49,837 nt of DNA, taken from positions 1 to 49,837 of the IMG/VR virus record IMGVR_UViG_3300013101_000014. One strand, 5' to 3'. Under the pieces are notes generated by a model. That model did not search any database. It was not told the origin of the DNA and saw only the letters and a list, made by a program, of their open reading frames with translations. Below are positions 27,774 through 37,461 of the stretch, piece by piece (position 1 is the first letter of the stretch; each line of letters begins with the position of its first letter). The stretch is from a virus. The position numbers were made by a program, and so were the translations under genes.

Positions 27774-30700
27774 ATGGCTATACAAATTAAATCATTTAAT
27801 CAGTTCTTAGGGCAATTGATCCGTAAGATTAAAGCTGATACACCTATCAATGACATAAATGATGGTTCTGCATATTTTTCACTTTTAGAAGCTGTTGCAG
27901 CAAATGATTTTGAAAACAACACCGCTATTCTTAATGTATTAGAATTACTCAATATTGATGCATTAAGGAACAATGATCTGGATGCAAAAGCTGGAGATTT
28001 TGGCCTTGAGCGACGAACTGCAGTACAAGCTAGTGGCTTTATAGAAATCGGCGACTCTAATATCACCAAAAGAAGTACCTCTCTATTCCCAATAAAGCCT
28101 GTTCCAATCATAGGCTCAATGCAGCTGTTTGTCAATGATGCAAGTGGTTGGGAGACAACCGGTGAGCTTTATATAGCTAGAGGTCAAGATAATAGATTTG
28201 AAGGTCCAATTTCATATACCAATATCGTGGACAATGGCACATTCTTCACAATTGAATTAGCGTCAGCTCTTCAGAAAGATCATTTAATCACTGATGTTAT
28301 TGTTGATGGGCAAGGAACAGTTGATAGACTTATCACTGCTGGAACTGGAGTTAAAATCCCTGCCAATAATCAATCACCTGCTATAAACTACACGACGCTA
28401 AGAGATGCTGTAATCCCTGCGGGAGAAGACGTCGTCATTAATGTAGAAGTGCTGGCCGCACTAGCTGGAAGCATCAGTAATGCAGGAATAAGTACAATTG
28501 CTCAATTTGATACGGTTCCATTTGCCGGTGCAACAACAACTAACACTAGTTCTTTCTCAAATGGTAAAGCTATAGAATCAGATGATGAACTTAGAGATAG
28601 AATTAAAGCATTTGCACAGACATTAGCTAGAGGAACGAAAGCTGCAATTTTAGCAGCAGTAATCGGGATATCAGATCCAGACGACAATAAACAAGTTGCA
28701 TCAGCTGTAATAACTGAACCTGTGAAGGTCGGAGATCCATCTATTATATATATAGATGATGGAAGTGGGTTTCAACCATCATTTGAAGGACAATCAGTAG
28801 ATTCCCTATTAAAGAATGCATCCGGTGACGAAGAATTCTTACAACTTGCTAATTTTCCTCTTCCTCGCCCACAGGTTATCAACACTGCCTCTGGTCCTTA
28901 TGAATTAACTAATGGAATGGAACTTCGTGTAAAGATTGACGACGGAGAAGAGACAATCGTGCTAAGCACAGGTGATTTTGCAAACATATCTTCTGCAACG
29001 CTACCTGAAATTGTAACAAAGATTAACGATACCTCTACTATATTTAAAGCAAGACTTACAGATAATTCCACTAGGTTATTACTATATGCATCAGCATTTG
29101 ATGCTGAGATTATTCAAGTAGTTCCTATTAGAGCAACAGATGATCCAAACTTATTTGCAAATAGCGTTTTAAAGTTTCCAACTAATGAGTTTTCTCATAT
29201 CACATTGTTTCAAAATGCCGACCTGCTTAGAGAAAAAGAAAAATCAGGTGAACTAGAGACTACTCCATTCTCTACATGGAATATAATTACAGATGAGAAT
29301 ATTATAATCTCAGTTGATGGAACTCCACCTCAAGATAGAACATTTGCTTCAACTGACTTTGGCGGAGTGTCTTTTGCAGCATTGACATTGCAAAACTGGG
29401 TTGATGTCTTTAATACGAAATTTGCTGGACTGAAAGCGGAAGCTCTATCTAGCGATGCTATGAGGATTACATCTAATAAATCAGGAGATGAATCTTCTGT
29501 AGAGATACTTAGTGGAAGTCTTCTTACTAAGTGGTTTGCAGATTTACCTACATCTAACACTGGGCAAACTGCCGACTTTGAATTAAATAGACAAAATGGA
29601 AATATAAGAATACTTAGAGATATAAATGCAGGAGATGATATCTCTTCAGGTGTAGAAGATGCTAAAGGATTTTTAGCTTCTAATCCAACCACAACTGGTA
29701 ATTATAATTTATCTTCTGATGCCAATGGTCGACCCGCAACCATGGTTGTAGTTGCTGATGCAGCTGAGGTTACACCGAGACCTGTCAACATGCCAGTTGG
29801 ATCTACATTAACCATATCCGATGAGGGAAGCAGTGTCATGAGAATACTCTCAAGTACATTGACTGCTTTCAGAGGAGTACACCCTACAACTGAAGATTAC
29901 ATTTTCATAACAGATCGAACTCTTGATCCAGGCTGGGTTGATGTAGCTAACACTGGCTTATTTAAAGTGATTGCAAAAGGTCCACATACCGATGTTGGAG
30001 TTGATAGTTATATTGATGTGTTAAACCATAATGCGATTGTACCTGGGGTTCACACTGTGAATGACGCCGGTGATTTACAAGCTTTTTTCTCTAGTGCATA
30101 TCCTCAAATATGGAAAGGATCATTCTTAGATAATCCTCCATCTTCTGCATTACAGGATATAGTAGGTTCTTTAAATAACACCCTATCTAATGTGTCGGCC
30201 TCTGTGTTCAAAACAGATAAGATTAAACTTACATCATCTACAGAAGATAGTGGAAGCATTGCAATACCTGTTTCGATAGGTAATGCAGAGTTGCTATTTG
30301 CTGGATTAACTACCCAACAAGACGGCAATCCTCCACTAGTTGCGAATAGAGTCCCATCTGTAGAGACAGTTACATGGTTTAAGAGAACAACACCAACTGG
30401 TGCTAATGTCTTTCTGGGTAGGTATATCTATTCAGACCTTAAGGGTGCACTTACTGCAACATCAACTCCAGGAATTGAGGGTATTGATGCTTACAGTGAT
30501 GTCTTAGAGTCTACTGGAATATTGACCGATGTCAACTTAGATAATGACAATGTTATCTCTTTTACTAAAGGAAACAATGAGGGACACTATAGATCAGTGA
30601 GACAAATCTTATCTGGTGACAGGGTTGGTACTCAATTTGGCAACCCAAGGACAGCACTTGGTCATATACTGGGAAATGATGAACTTCAAGTATTGCAGAG

Positions 30701-33700
30701 CATTAACTTATCAAACGAAGATAATATCGTATTTATATTAGATAAGGACTCTGTTAGTAAGACTATTGACATTCCTCTATCTAGAACTGGTAAGGTTAAC
30801 TCTGGTTCACAAGCTTCAAGCTTTCTACCCACCAGCTTAGCGCTATCTGCCAATGATTCAGATAACGAAACCGGTATTGATTTCGGTACTCCACAGTTTT
30901 GGAGCAAAGAACTGAATGGAACAGAATTTAGAGATTACAAGATGTGGTTTAGAGCCAGAAATTGGTACTCATCTGGTGGAGTAAGTGGAACTGCTGGAAA
31001 AATGCTAGTTAGATCTTCTAAGTATGGCCCAGTTGGCGGAAATATTAGATTTGCATTAGATTATCCTTCGTTTCCAAATAAAACAAGCACCGTTGTTCAT
31101 CTTAACAATCCCTTCTTTAGTCAATGTACATACTTTTTTGGATCTGATGTAGGAAGAACTACTAGCATAACAGGTGGAACGATAATAGATGTCACTGACT
31201 TAGGCAATAGTGAATTCAAGTATACATTTTCTATCGGTATCGATTTATCAACTGTTCAGATTGGAGATGTCTTTAGTGCCCTTGATGACTCTGGAATTTC
31301 AATAAGCAACAGAGGACAATTTAGAGTTAATGCAGTTGACTCTGTGGCTAGAACAATAGATATATATAATCCAAATGGGTCACCGACTGGAGCTGGCGCA
31401 GCTGAAGTCACTGATATTCAAACTGTTGCAGATATTATTGGATCCACATCGCAACATCAAATAACAACAGTTGCCGATGTTGGTGGGTCATTAGATGGTC
31501 TATATTTCATACTTCCAGATCTAAATGGTGACGTAGCTTTTTGGATTGATGTGGATAATTCTGGAACTCCAGAACCTGCACATGGTGCTGCAAGATCTGT
31601 TGAAGTAACATCTATAGTGACAGGTGACAATGATAGCACGGTTGCTTCTAAGATTGCAACCGTAGTCAATGATGATCCTGAATTCACTGCCTCTAGTTTA
31701 GGTGCGATAATTACTGCTGACAATGTGGGGATTGGCTTAGTGCCAACTGGACTTGCTGGAACCTCTGGATTTACAGTTGTACAGATACTACCAGGTGTTG
31801 ATACAGATTCACTAGATGGTGAGTACTTTATATTACAAGATCAAAATGGATCAGTTGCTTACTACTTTGACGTAGATAATACAGGAACTCTAGAGCCAAT
31901 CCATGGTGCAGATAGATCTGTAGTTATTGGAACAGTGGTATCTGGAGATAACGCAGATACTGTTGCTGGAAGAGTTCATGCTACAGTGAATGCTGATATT
32001 CAATTTACAGCATCAGTGCTTACAGATACAGTAACCGTAACAGATATAATAAATGGCAACAGAACTAGTCCAAATGCTGGAACTTCCAACTTCTCATTAT
32101 CTACCATAACCAATGGATCAGATGGTATTCCTGAAACAGTAACAATAGGTACATCTGTTAGTATTTTTCCACTTCTTGAAAATAAAGTTAGCGATGTGGT
32201 TACTGCAATTAACGCTAAAGACACCTTGACATTAGTTGCAGTTGGAGATGATTCTTTAACTTTTGACTTTGCAACAAGAGATGAAAGATATGTACCAGCT
32301 GGTGCAGGAGACTTTAGCCTATCATTAGGTTATGATCATGATCCAGAACCAACAAGTGGCAAAAATGAGTACATATCACTACACGATAGTGAAACTTGGG
32401 TATTAGATTTTAAAAATACAAATCCAAACTTTACATTAAAATCTGAACTAGCACTTGTTGGCGTTGCACCAACTATGTATACAATGGATGTTGCACCCAA
32501 CTCTGAAACAGCTGAAGTTGGTGAGTTTTTTAAACTTATACCAACGAGTGTTGAAAATGTACTACATCATTTAACACAGAAAGCACTATCTCAACTACCC
32601 ATTGTATCTAGTGTTGATATTGCAAATGAATCTAAAAGAATTCAAGTAACATCTAATGAATTAGGCTCTGATGGAGCTATTGAAGTTATTGGTGGACAAG
32701 GAAATGGATTTACGTTTCCAGTTATTGGAGATAGCCAGAGTCTGTTAGATTCTGGTAAGGAATTCTTAACACTAAAAATCAAATCATTTCCAGATACATT
32801 AAACACTGGTGATATTGTTAAACTTCAAAACACAGCGGGTGTACAGAGAAAATCTCAACTCCTATCTACTGACTCAGTAGATGTTGTTAAGATTTCAGAC
32901 ACAAGTTATGAATATAGATATAATCCTAAGAGTATTTTCTTCACAGATTTTGTAGATATAGCTATTACAGATGTTTCTGCATCTTATGGAAGACCTGCAG
33001 GTTTTGTTTGGAGATGGACTCACTCAGATGGTGGTTCGTTCTTTAGAATAACAGAGCAGACGAATGGTATTCCTGGTGCTGCTCCAGATGATGAGTTGGC
33101 AGCAGGTGGCTTAGATGCTCCAGCTTTAGAGGTGATAATAGATGATGGCGGCTCTGCAGGGACACCTCTTGATTTTAGGTTAACTATTAGTGCTCTACCT
33201 GTACAGGCAGACTACTTTACCTTTGAAAGCCAAAGTGGTGTGACATTTGCTGTAAATATAGATATAGATGGTAACGGATCTGTTCCAACAGGTGGGACAT
33301 ACACCGCAGCGACAAATAAAATTGAAGTAGATGTGCTAAGTTCAGATACTCCAAATCAAATGGTATCTAAAATAGCAACCACTCTAATTGCAAATGGTGC
33401 CTTTGCGGCAGAGTTTACATCTGAGCAAACTCAGGGAGCATCACTCAGTGATGTTAAAGAAGGAGATGTGCTAAATGCTTTCGGTTCACTTCCTTCTAGC
33501 TGGGAACAGGTTAATAAGGTATCTAACAATGGTGATAATGCAGTTTCTGGATTTCCGATAGTTGCGGTGAATGAAGTATCTAAGTACGTTGATGTTGTTA
33601 ACCCTTTTGGTCAAGCAATGACTTCAACAGGTATCAATGGGGGTTCAGTAGAAATTGTCCCTTCTTCGCTATTAGATTGGAAGTTGACTCATAAATCTAG

Positions 33701-35276
33701 AACAAACCTAATTCAGGTAGACGTTATTGGTGGCACTGCTTCAGCTGTAACTGAACAAGCTCACAACTTACGCGCAGGTGATACATTTAACATGTTAAAT
33801 AGTGGAGCAGCACCATCTGTACCAGGGGTTGGAATAGGGACTGTTGACAGCGTACTCTCATTTAATCAGTTTACATACACCACTGTAGTTGGGGATAACA
33901 CCTACCTCGGTGGAACAATCTTAGACAATACAAAGACAGAAACTAGATATAAAATAGAAAACCTAAGATTTAAAAACTTAATGAGGATTTCTAGGGTAGA
34001 TGGTGAATCACCTGCCTTTACTGATTCAGGTGTAGCAGTTGATGATTTGCTAATCTTAGGCGGATCTACATTTAATAGCAATAACAATGGCGTATTCATA
34101 GTTAGAGGCGTTGATGATAATTCTATTATTTATGAAAATATAAATGGTAAAGAGGAAGTAAACACTGATGCAATTCCGTTTAATAACAGTAATACATCAG
34201 TAGATTGGATCTCCAATAGTGCAATCATAACAGGCAATGCAGGTGATTTTGAAAACTTATCAATTGGTGACTCTATTAAAAAGTTAGAAGATGCAGATAC
34301 TCTATTTACTCAAATACTGTCTTTTGACACCGGTGTTGCTGCAACAGCGACACAGGTGAATCTAAATACGGAATACAAAGGAGCCACATCAACATCTTTA
34401 GGTATCAGTTTTGATCAAGCTAATGATGTCGAAAAAGGTGTAATACTTAAACTAGAAACAGATTTAAGAGTGTTTGAAGGCGATGCGGTTAGAGCAGGTG
34501 ACTCACTATTTATTGCTAACATCGTAGACCCTAACTGGTTCGCTCCTCAAAACGTTGGAACATTTGGAATAGTTCAAGTTGGAACTGGCACAGATTACAA
34601 ACCCTACCTAAGAGTTACCAATGCCGTAGGTGTTGCAGAAACAAATAAACTTATATCTATAAACGATAATGGGCTTATTATCACAGAAGACGATGACAAT
34701 AGATTTAATACTATCCGCAAGATAGAACACATTGCCATAGATGAATTCAACGATAAGAGACGCATAATATACATGACTCCAGGAGATAGATCTTATAAAT
34801 TCTCTGAATCTAATAATACTCAAGTTACTCCAGTTGGGAAACTTAATTACTCTAATGATGTAACTACTGGTATCGATGGGTATAGTTACTATACTGGCTT
34901 ATTGAGAACAGTGCAAAGAACTATAGATGGTTTTGAGCCTGAAGCTGATACATTCAGTGGAAGAAGAGCAGTTGGTGGAATAATAGAACCTCTACCTCCT
35001 CTTATTAGAAGAGTTGTAATGTCAATAGACGTTACGACCAATGAGGGTGTTAATTTAGGTGAAATATCAAACGAAATCAAATCTGTAATTATTAACTATG
35101 TTAATAATAGAGGTGTTGGTGAAGATGTTATTCTTTCTGAGATAATCTCTAGAATAATGAGCATTAGAGGAATTGAAGCTGCGACATTTAATATTCCAGA
35201 TGCAAACACTGAAAGAATCTCTATTTCAGATATTGAAAAGAGTTTCATTGAAGCTTCAGATATAAGCATAGCATAA
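27774..35276 (+). CDS. Giant baseplate J/gp6-like wedge protein, 2500 aa
   Basis: The first 320 residues look like a baseplate J protein (LAGSISNAGISTIAQFD, then AIESDDELRDRIKAFAQTLA). The last 90 also match (VVMSIDVTTNEGVNLGEI, VGEDVILSEIISRIMSIRGI). Between them lie about 2000 residues of strand-rich domains, while P2 gpJ has about 300 residues and T4 gp6 about 660. Two insert copies near 1230 to 1335 and 1337 to 1440 are clear duplicates. A looser motif (NxGxFxV then YIDVxNP) recurs about five times. The inserts probably project from the baseplate as fibre-like arms. Confidence 0.75.
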   Translation: MAIQIKSFNQFLGQLIRKIKADTPINDINDGSAYFSLLEAVAANDFENNTAILNVLELLNIDALRNNDLDAKAGDFGLERRTAVQASGFIEIGDSNITKRSTSLFPIKPVPIIGSMQLFVNDASGWETTGELYIARGQDNRFEGPISYTNIVDNGTFFTIELASALQKDHLITDVIVDGQGTVDRLITAGTGVKIPANNQSPAINYTTLRDAVIPAGEDVVINVEVLAALAGSISNAGISTIAQFDTVPFAGATTTNTSSFSNGKAIESDDELRDRIKAFAQTLARGTKAAILAAVIGISDPDDNKQVASAVITEPVKVGDPSIIYIDDGSGFQPSFEGQSVDSLLKNASGDEEFLQLANFPLPRPQVINTASGPYELTNGMELRVKIDDGEETIVLSTGDFANISSATLPEIVTKINDTSTIFKARLTDNSTRLLLYASAFDAEIIQVVPIRATDDPNLFANSVLKFPTNEFSHITLFQNADLLREKEKSGELETTPFSTWNIITDENIIISVDGTPPQDRTFASTDFGGVSFAALTLQNWVDVFNTKFAGLKAEALSSDAMRITSNKSGDESSVEILSGSLLTKWFADLPTSNTGQTADFELNRQNGNIRILRDINAGDDISSGVEDAKGFLASNPTTTGNYNLSSDANGRPATMVVVADAAEVTPRPVNMPVGSTLTISDEGSSVMRILSSTLTAFRGVHPTTEDYIFITDRTLDPGWVDVANTGLFKVIAKGPHTDVGVDSYIDVLNHNAIVPGVHTVNDAGDLQAFFSSAYPQIWKGSFLDNPPSSALQDIVGSLNNTLSNVSASVFKTDKIKLTSSTEDSGSIAIPVSIGNAELLFAGLTTQQDGNPPLVANRVPSVETVTWFKRTTPTGANVFLGRYIYSDLKGALTATSTPGIEGIDAYSDVLESTGILTDVNLDNDNVISFTKGNNEGHYRSVRQILSGDRVGTQFGNPRTALGHILGNDELQVLQSINLSNEDNIVFILDKDSVSKTIDIPLSRTGKVNSGSQASSFLPTSLALSANDSDNETGIDFGTPQFWSKELNGTEFRDYKMWFRARNWYSSGGVSGTAGKMLVRSSKYGPVGGNIRFALDYPSFPNKTSTVVHLNNPFFSQCTYFFGSDVGRTTSITGGTIIDVTDLGNSEFKYTFSIGIDLSTVQIGDVFSALDDSGISISNRGQFRVNAVDSVARTIDIYNPNGSPTGAGAAEVTDIQTVADIIGSTSQHQITTVADVGGSLDGLYFILPDLNGDVAFWIDVDNSGTPEPAHGAARSVEVTSIVTGDNDSTVASKIATVVNDDPEFTASSLGAIITADNVGIGLVPTGLAGTSGFTVVQILPGVDTDSLDGEYFILQDQNGSVAYYFDVDNTGTLEPIHGADRSVVIGTVVSGDNADTVAGRVHATVNADIQFTASVLTDTVTVTDIINGNRTSPNAGTSNFSLSTITNGSDGIPETVTIGTSVSIFPLLENKVSDVVTAINAKDTLTLVAVGDDSLTFDFATRDERYVPAGAGDFSLSLGYDHDPEPTSGKNEYISLHDSETWVLDFKNTNPNFTLKSELALVGVAPTMYTMDVAPNSETAEVGEFFKLIPTSVENVLHHLTQKALSQLPIVSSVDIANESKRIQVTSNELGSDGAIEVIGGQGNGFTFPVIGDSQSLLDSGKEFLTLKIKSFPDTLNTGDIVKLQNTAGVQRKSQLLSTDSVDVVKISDTSYEYRYNPKSIFFTDFVDIAITDVSASYGRPAGFVWRWTHSDGGSFFRITEQTNGIPGAAPDDELAAGGLDAPALEVIIDDGGSAGTPLDFRLTISALPVQADYFTFESQSGVTFAVNIDIDGNGSVPTGGTYTAATNKIEVDVLSSDTPNQMVSKIATTLIANGAFAAEFTSEQTQGASLSDVKEGDVLNAFGSLPSSWEQVNKVSNNGDNAVSGFPIVAVNEVSKYVDVVNPFGQAMTSTGINGGSVEIVPSSLLDWKLTHKSRTNLIQVDVIGGTASAVTEQAHNLRAGDTFNMLNSGAAPSVPGVGIGTVDSVLSFNQFTYTTVVGDNTYLGGTILDNTKTETRYKIENLRFKNLMRISRVDGESPAFTDSGVAVDDLLILGGSTFNSNNNGVFIVRGVDDNSIIYENINGKEEVNTDAIPFNNSNTSVDWISNSAIITGNAGDFENLSIGDSIKKLEDADTLFTQILSFDTGVAATATQVNLNTEYKGATSTSLGISFDQANDVEKGVILKLETDLRVFEGDAVRAGDSLFIANIVDPNWFAPQNVGTFGIVQVGTGTDYKPYLRVTNAVGVAETNKLISINDNGLIITEDDDNRFNTIRKIEHIAIDEFNDKRRIIYMTPGDRSYKFSESNNTQVTPVGKLNYSNDVTTGIDGYSYYTGLLRTVQRTIDGFEPEADTFSGRRAVGGIIEPLPPLIRRVVMSIDVTTNEGVNLGEISNEIKSVIINYVNNRGVGEDVILSEIISRIMSIRGIEAATFNIPDANTERISISDIEKSFIEASDISIA
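31463..32115 (+). repeat. Tandem 107-codon duplication inside the J-like gene
   Basis: The segments SLDGLYFILPDLNGDVAFW and SLDGEYFILQDQNGSVAYY, each followed by VDN, GxxEP, HGA, RSV, GDN, TVA and FTAS motifs in the same order, are 321 nt apart (31488 and 31809). A third, more distant copy may lie near 33200 (FTFESQSGVTFAVNIDIDGN). Confidence 0.75.
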
Positions 35277-35283
35277 GGTAAGC

Positions 35284-37422
35284 ATGGCTGAAAATAAAAA
35301 TAAAACTGACTTACTCCATGACCAGATGCCTGAGGTATTGAATACCAAGCATAATAGTAATTGGAAAGCATTAATAGAAGCAGTAGGCCAAGAGGATCAG
35401 TTTGTGGCTGATCTCATTGAATCAGTACGCTCTCAGTTTTTCACTAAAACAGCTAATAGACCATACCTTGATAGGTTAGGCGCTAATGTAAAAGTTGATA
35501 GACCTAGATTCATAGGAATGGATGATCCAACATTTAGACGCTACATTCCTGTTCTTGCCTATCAGCCAAAGCAAGTGAAACTCATTATAGACACACTACT
35601 AGATCTATTCTTCTTTAAGGAGTCAACTACTGCTTTTATAGAGACTGAAGCATTTGAGCCATTCAACCTAGATGATGAATGGGAGTTAGAATATCTAGTA
35701 GACAACCTAAAGACAGAGCGAATAGAGTTTAATGCCACTGCATTTGTAGATATCTCTAATGCATCTGCTAATGAGATAGCTGGCGTAATTAATCGGCAGG
35801 CTAAGGAAAGTTTCGCTATTGTTTTTGATAATAGTGTTACTAAGCGTAAAACTATAAGATTGTTCACAAACACCTTTGGATCCAAGGGCTCAATTGAAAT
35901 AACTGGCGGAAGAGCAAATACAGCACTTAGATTTGATGGTTTTATAGATGACGCAGGTAATGGTGTGAACACAGAGTGGACTGTTACTAAAATAGGTGAT
36001 ACAACTACGTTCCAATTTACTGGAGGTAATAATCCCGGAATTGAATTCTTAACAGATGGAGATATATTCATCAGCGATATTCCTGGCAATAAGGGGTCAT
36101 TCACTATTAGTGATGTGGTTATTAGTGAAAATAAGTTCTCATTTATTAATTTGTTCTCTACCGTGGGGGTATTTACTCAAACTTCAGATAGGGATACTAA
36201 CTTCATTCGCCCATTTAAATCAGTAGTGTATACAAGATCTAGAAGAGCCTTAAGTTGGGAAACAGCACCTGGGAAAATCACTATTGAAATGCCAACCTCT
36301 CCACCAGTTGTTAGAAGAACATTAGGTGGATCAGCCCACGTCAATGGGTTGTTTGACAATTCTATAAATAGAGTAAGTGATACTTCTTTAGAATTAGAAG
36401 ATGCCAGCAATTGGCCAAATAGTGGGACAATACTATTACAAACTAAAAACAATATAAAAACAAAGATAGAAACTATTTCAGAAAGCACGACAACCGATTA
36501 TGAAACAAACAGCAGAATACAGGGTTTTGACCAAAAATACACTTACACTGGTAAATCTGGAAATATACTTACAGGTATATCTCCTAACTTACCCTTACTC
36601 GCAGATGTGAATGAATCAAATATTACAACTATTGCTAGGAACACCAGCAATATAATTACGGTAAATACAGCAACAGATCATGGTTTTTCAACTGGAGAAG
36701 CTGTAATCATTGCGGATAGTGTTCCAGGTATTGGACCTCCAAATATAGAAATGCTAGTTTCTGCAAATGGAACATGGAATATAACTGAAATTGTGAACTC
36801 TACCCAATTTAAGGCCTTCTCTTTCGGAGATGAAGGAACTGCAACAGGCGGGACATCTAGAGTGGAAAGAGTGGGCATGGCCAATGCCGGATCTCTTGTA
36901 ATTTTATATACTGCCGTTGGTAGAGAAGACACCGGAATAACTGGTCCCTATATATGGGACACAAGTGCTTCTTTTGTACTTTCATCTAAGACGGGTACAA
37001 TTGCTGAAGAGATTAGTGCAGGACAAGTAAAGAAAATACTCCCACTTAATACTAATAATATCCCAGCAGCTGCTGGAGAAGTTATATTTGATTTTGGGAC
37101 GTCCAACCAAGAAGGCCCAATAAGATACTTGTTTAAGCCTTCTGATAATACTATAGCCTTAGATCCTGCTTATATTTTTCAAAATGATCATGAATTGAAC
37201 TCACAGATCACTATGATTAATACACGTGGAGCCCATGTATTAAGTGGGAGCGGGACAGAATTTGCACCATATATCACAGATACAGCGATAGCGAGAGAGA
37301 TTTTACAAGAGTTGATACTTGATGTGAAGAGTGTAGGTATTTTTGTTGAGTTTTTGATAAGATTCCCTGAGCAACTTTATGCAACATTAGATGTTTACAG
37401 AAGTGGAATTGACCCGGGTTAA
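35284..37422 (+). CDS. Baseplate I-like protein with insert domains, 712 aa
   Basis: The N-terminal 110 residues (FFTKTANRPYLDRLGANVKV, DDPTFRRYIPVL) match the gpI-type protein that follows gpJ in P2-like baseplates. It is much longer than P2 gpI (about 180 residues); the rest is strand-rich and includes an HGF-containing domain near 460 to 530 (TATDHGFSTGEAVIIADS). AAGGT lies before the ATG, 7 nt after the J-like gene. It probably links wedge and fibres. Confidence 0.65.
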   Translation: MAENKNKTDLLHDQMPEVLNTKHNSNWKALIEAVGQEDQFVADLIESVRSQFFTKTANRPYLDRLGANVKVDRPRFIGMDDPTFRRYIPVLAYQPKQVKLIIDTLLDLFFFKESTTAFIETEAFEPFNLDDEWELEYLVDNLKTERIEFNATAFVDISNASANEIAGVINRQAKESFAIVFDNSVTKRKTIRLFTNTFGSKGSIEITGGRANTALRFDGFIDDAGNGVNTEWTVTKIGDTTTFQFTGGNNPGIEFLTDGDIFISDIPGNKGSFTISDVVISENKFSFINLFSTVGVFTQTSDRDTNFIRPFKSVVYTRSRRALSWETAPGKITIEMPTSPPVVRRTLGGSAHVNGLFDNSINRVSDTSLELEDASNWPNSGTILLQTKNNIKTKIETISESTTTDYETNSRIQGFDQKYTYTGKSGNILTGISPNLPLLADVNESNITTIARNTSNIITVNTATDHGFSTGEAVIIADSVPGIGPPNIEMLVSANGTWNITEIVNSTQFKAFSFGDEGTATGGTSRVERVGMANAGSLVILYTAVGREDTGITGPYIWDTSASFVLSSKTGTIAEEISAGQVKKILPLNTNNIPAAAGEVIFDFGTSNQEGPIRYLFKPSDNTIALDPAYIFQNDHELNSQITMINTRGAHVLSGSGTEFAPYITDTAIAREILQELILDVKSVGIFVEFLIRFPEQLYATLDVYRSGIDPG

Positions 37423-37437
37423 TTAGCTTTTCTGCGG

Positions 37438-37443
37438 TATAAT
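37438..37443 (+). promoter_or_regulatory. Promoter -10 box before the 1527-aa gene
   Basis: TTCTGCGGTATAAT, 18 nt upstream of the 37462 start. It shares GCGGTATAAT with the box at 8873-8878. Confidence 0.5.
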
Positions 37444-37461
37444 TGATTAGTAGGAGAAATT

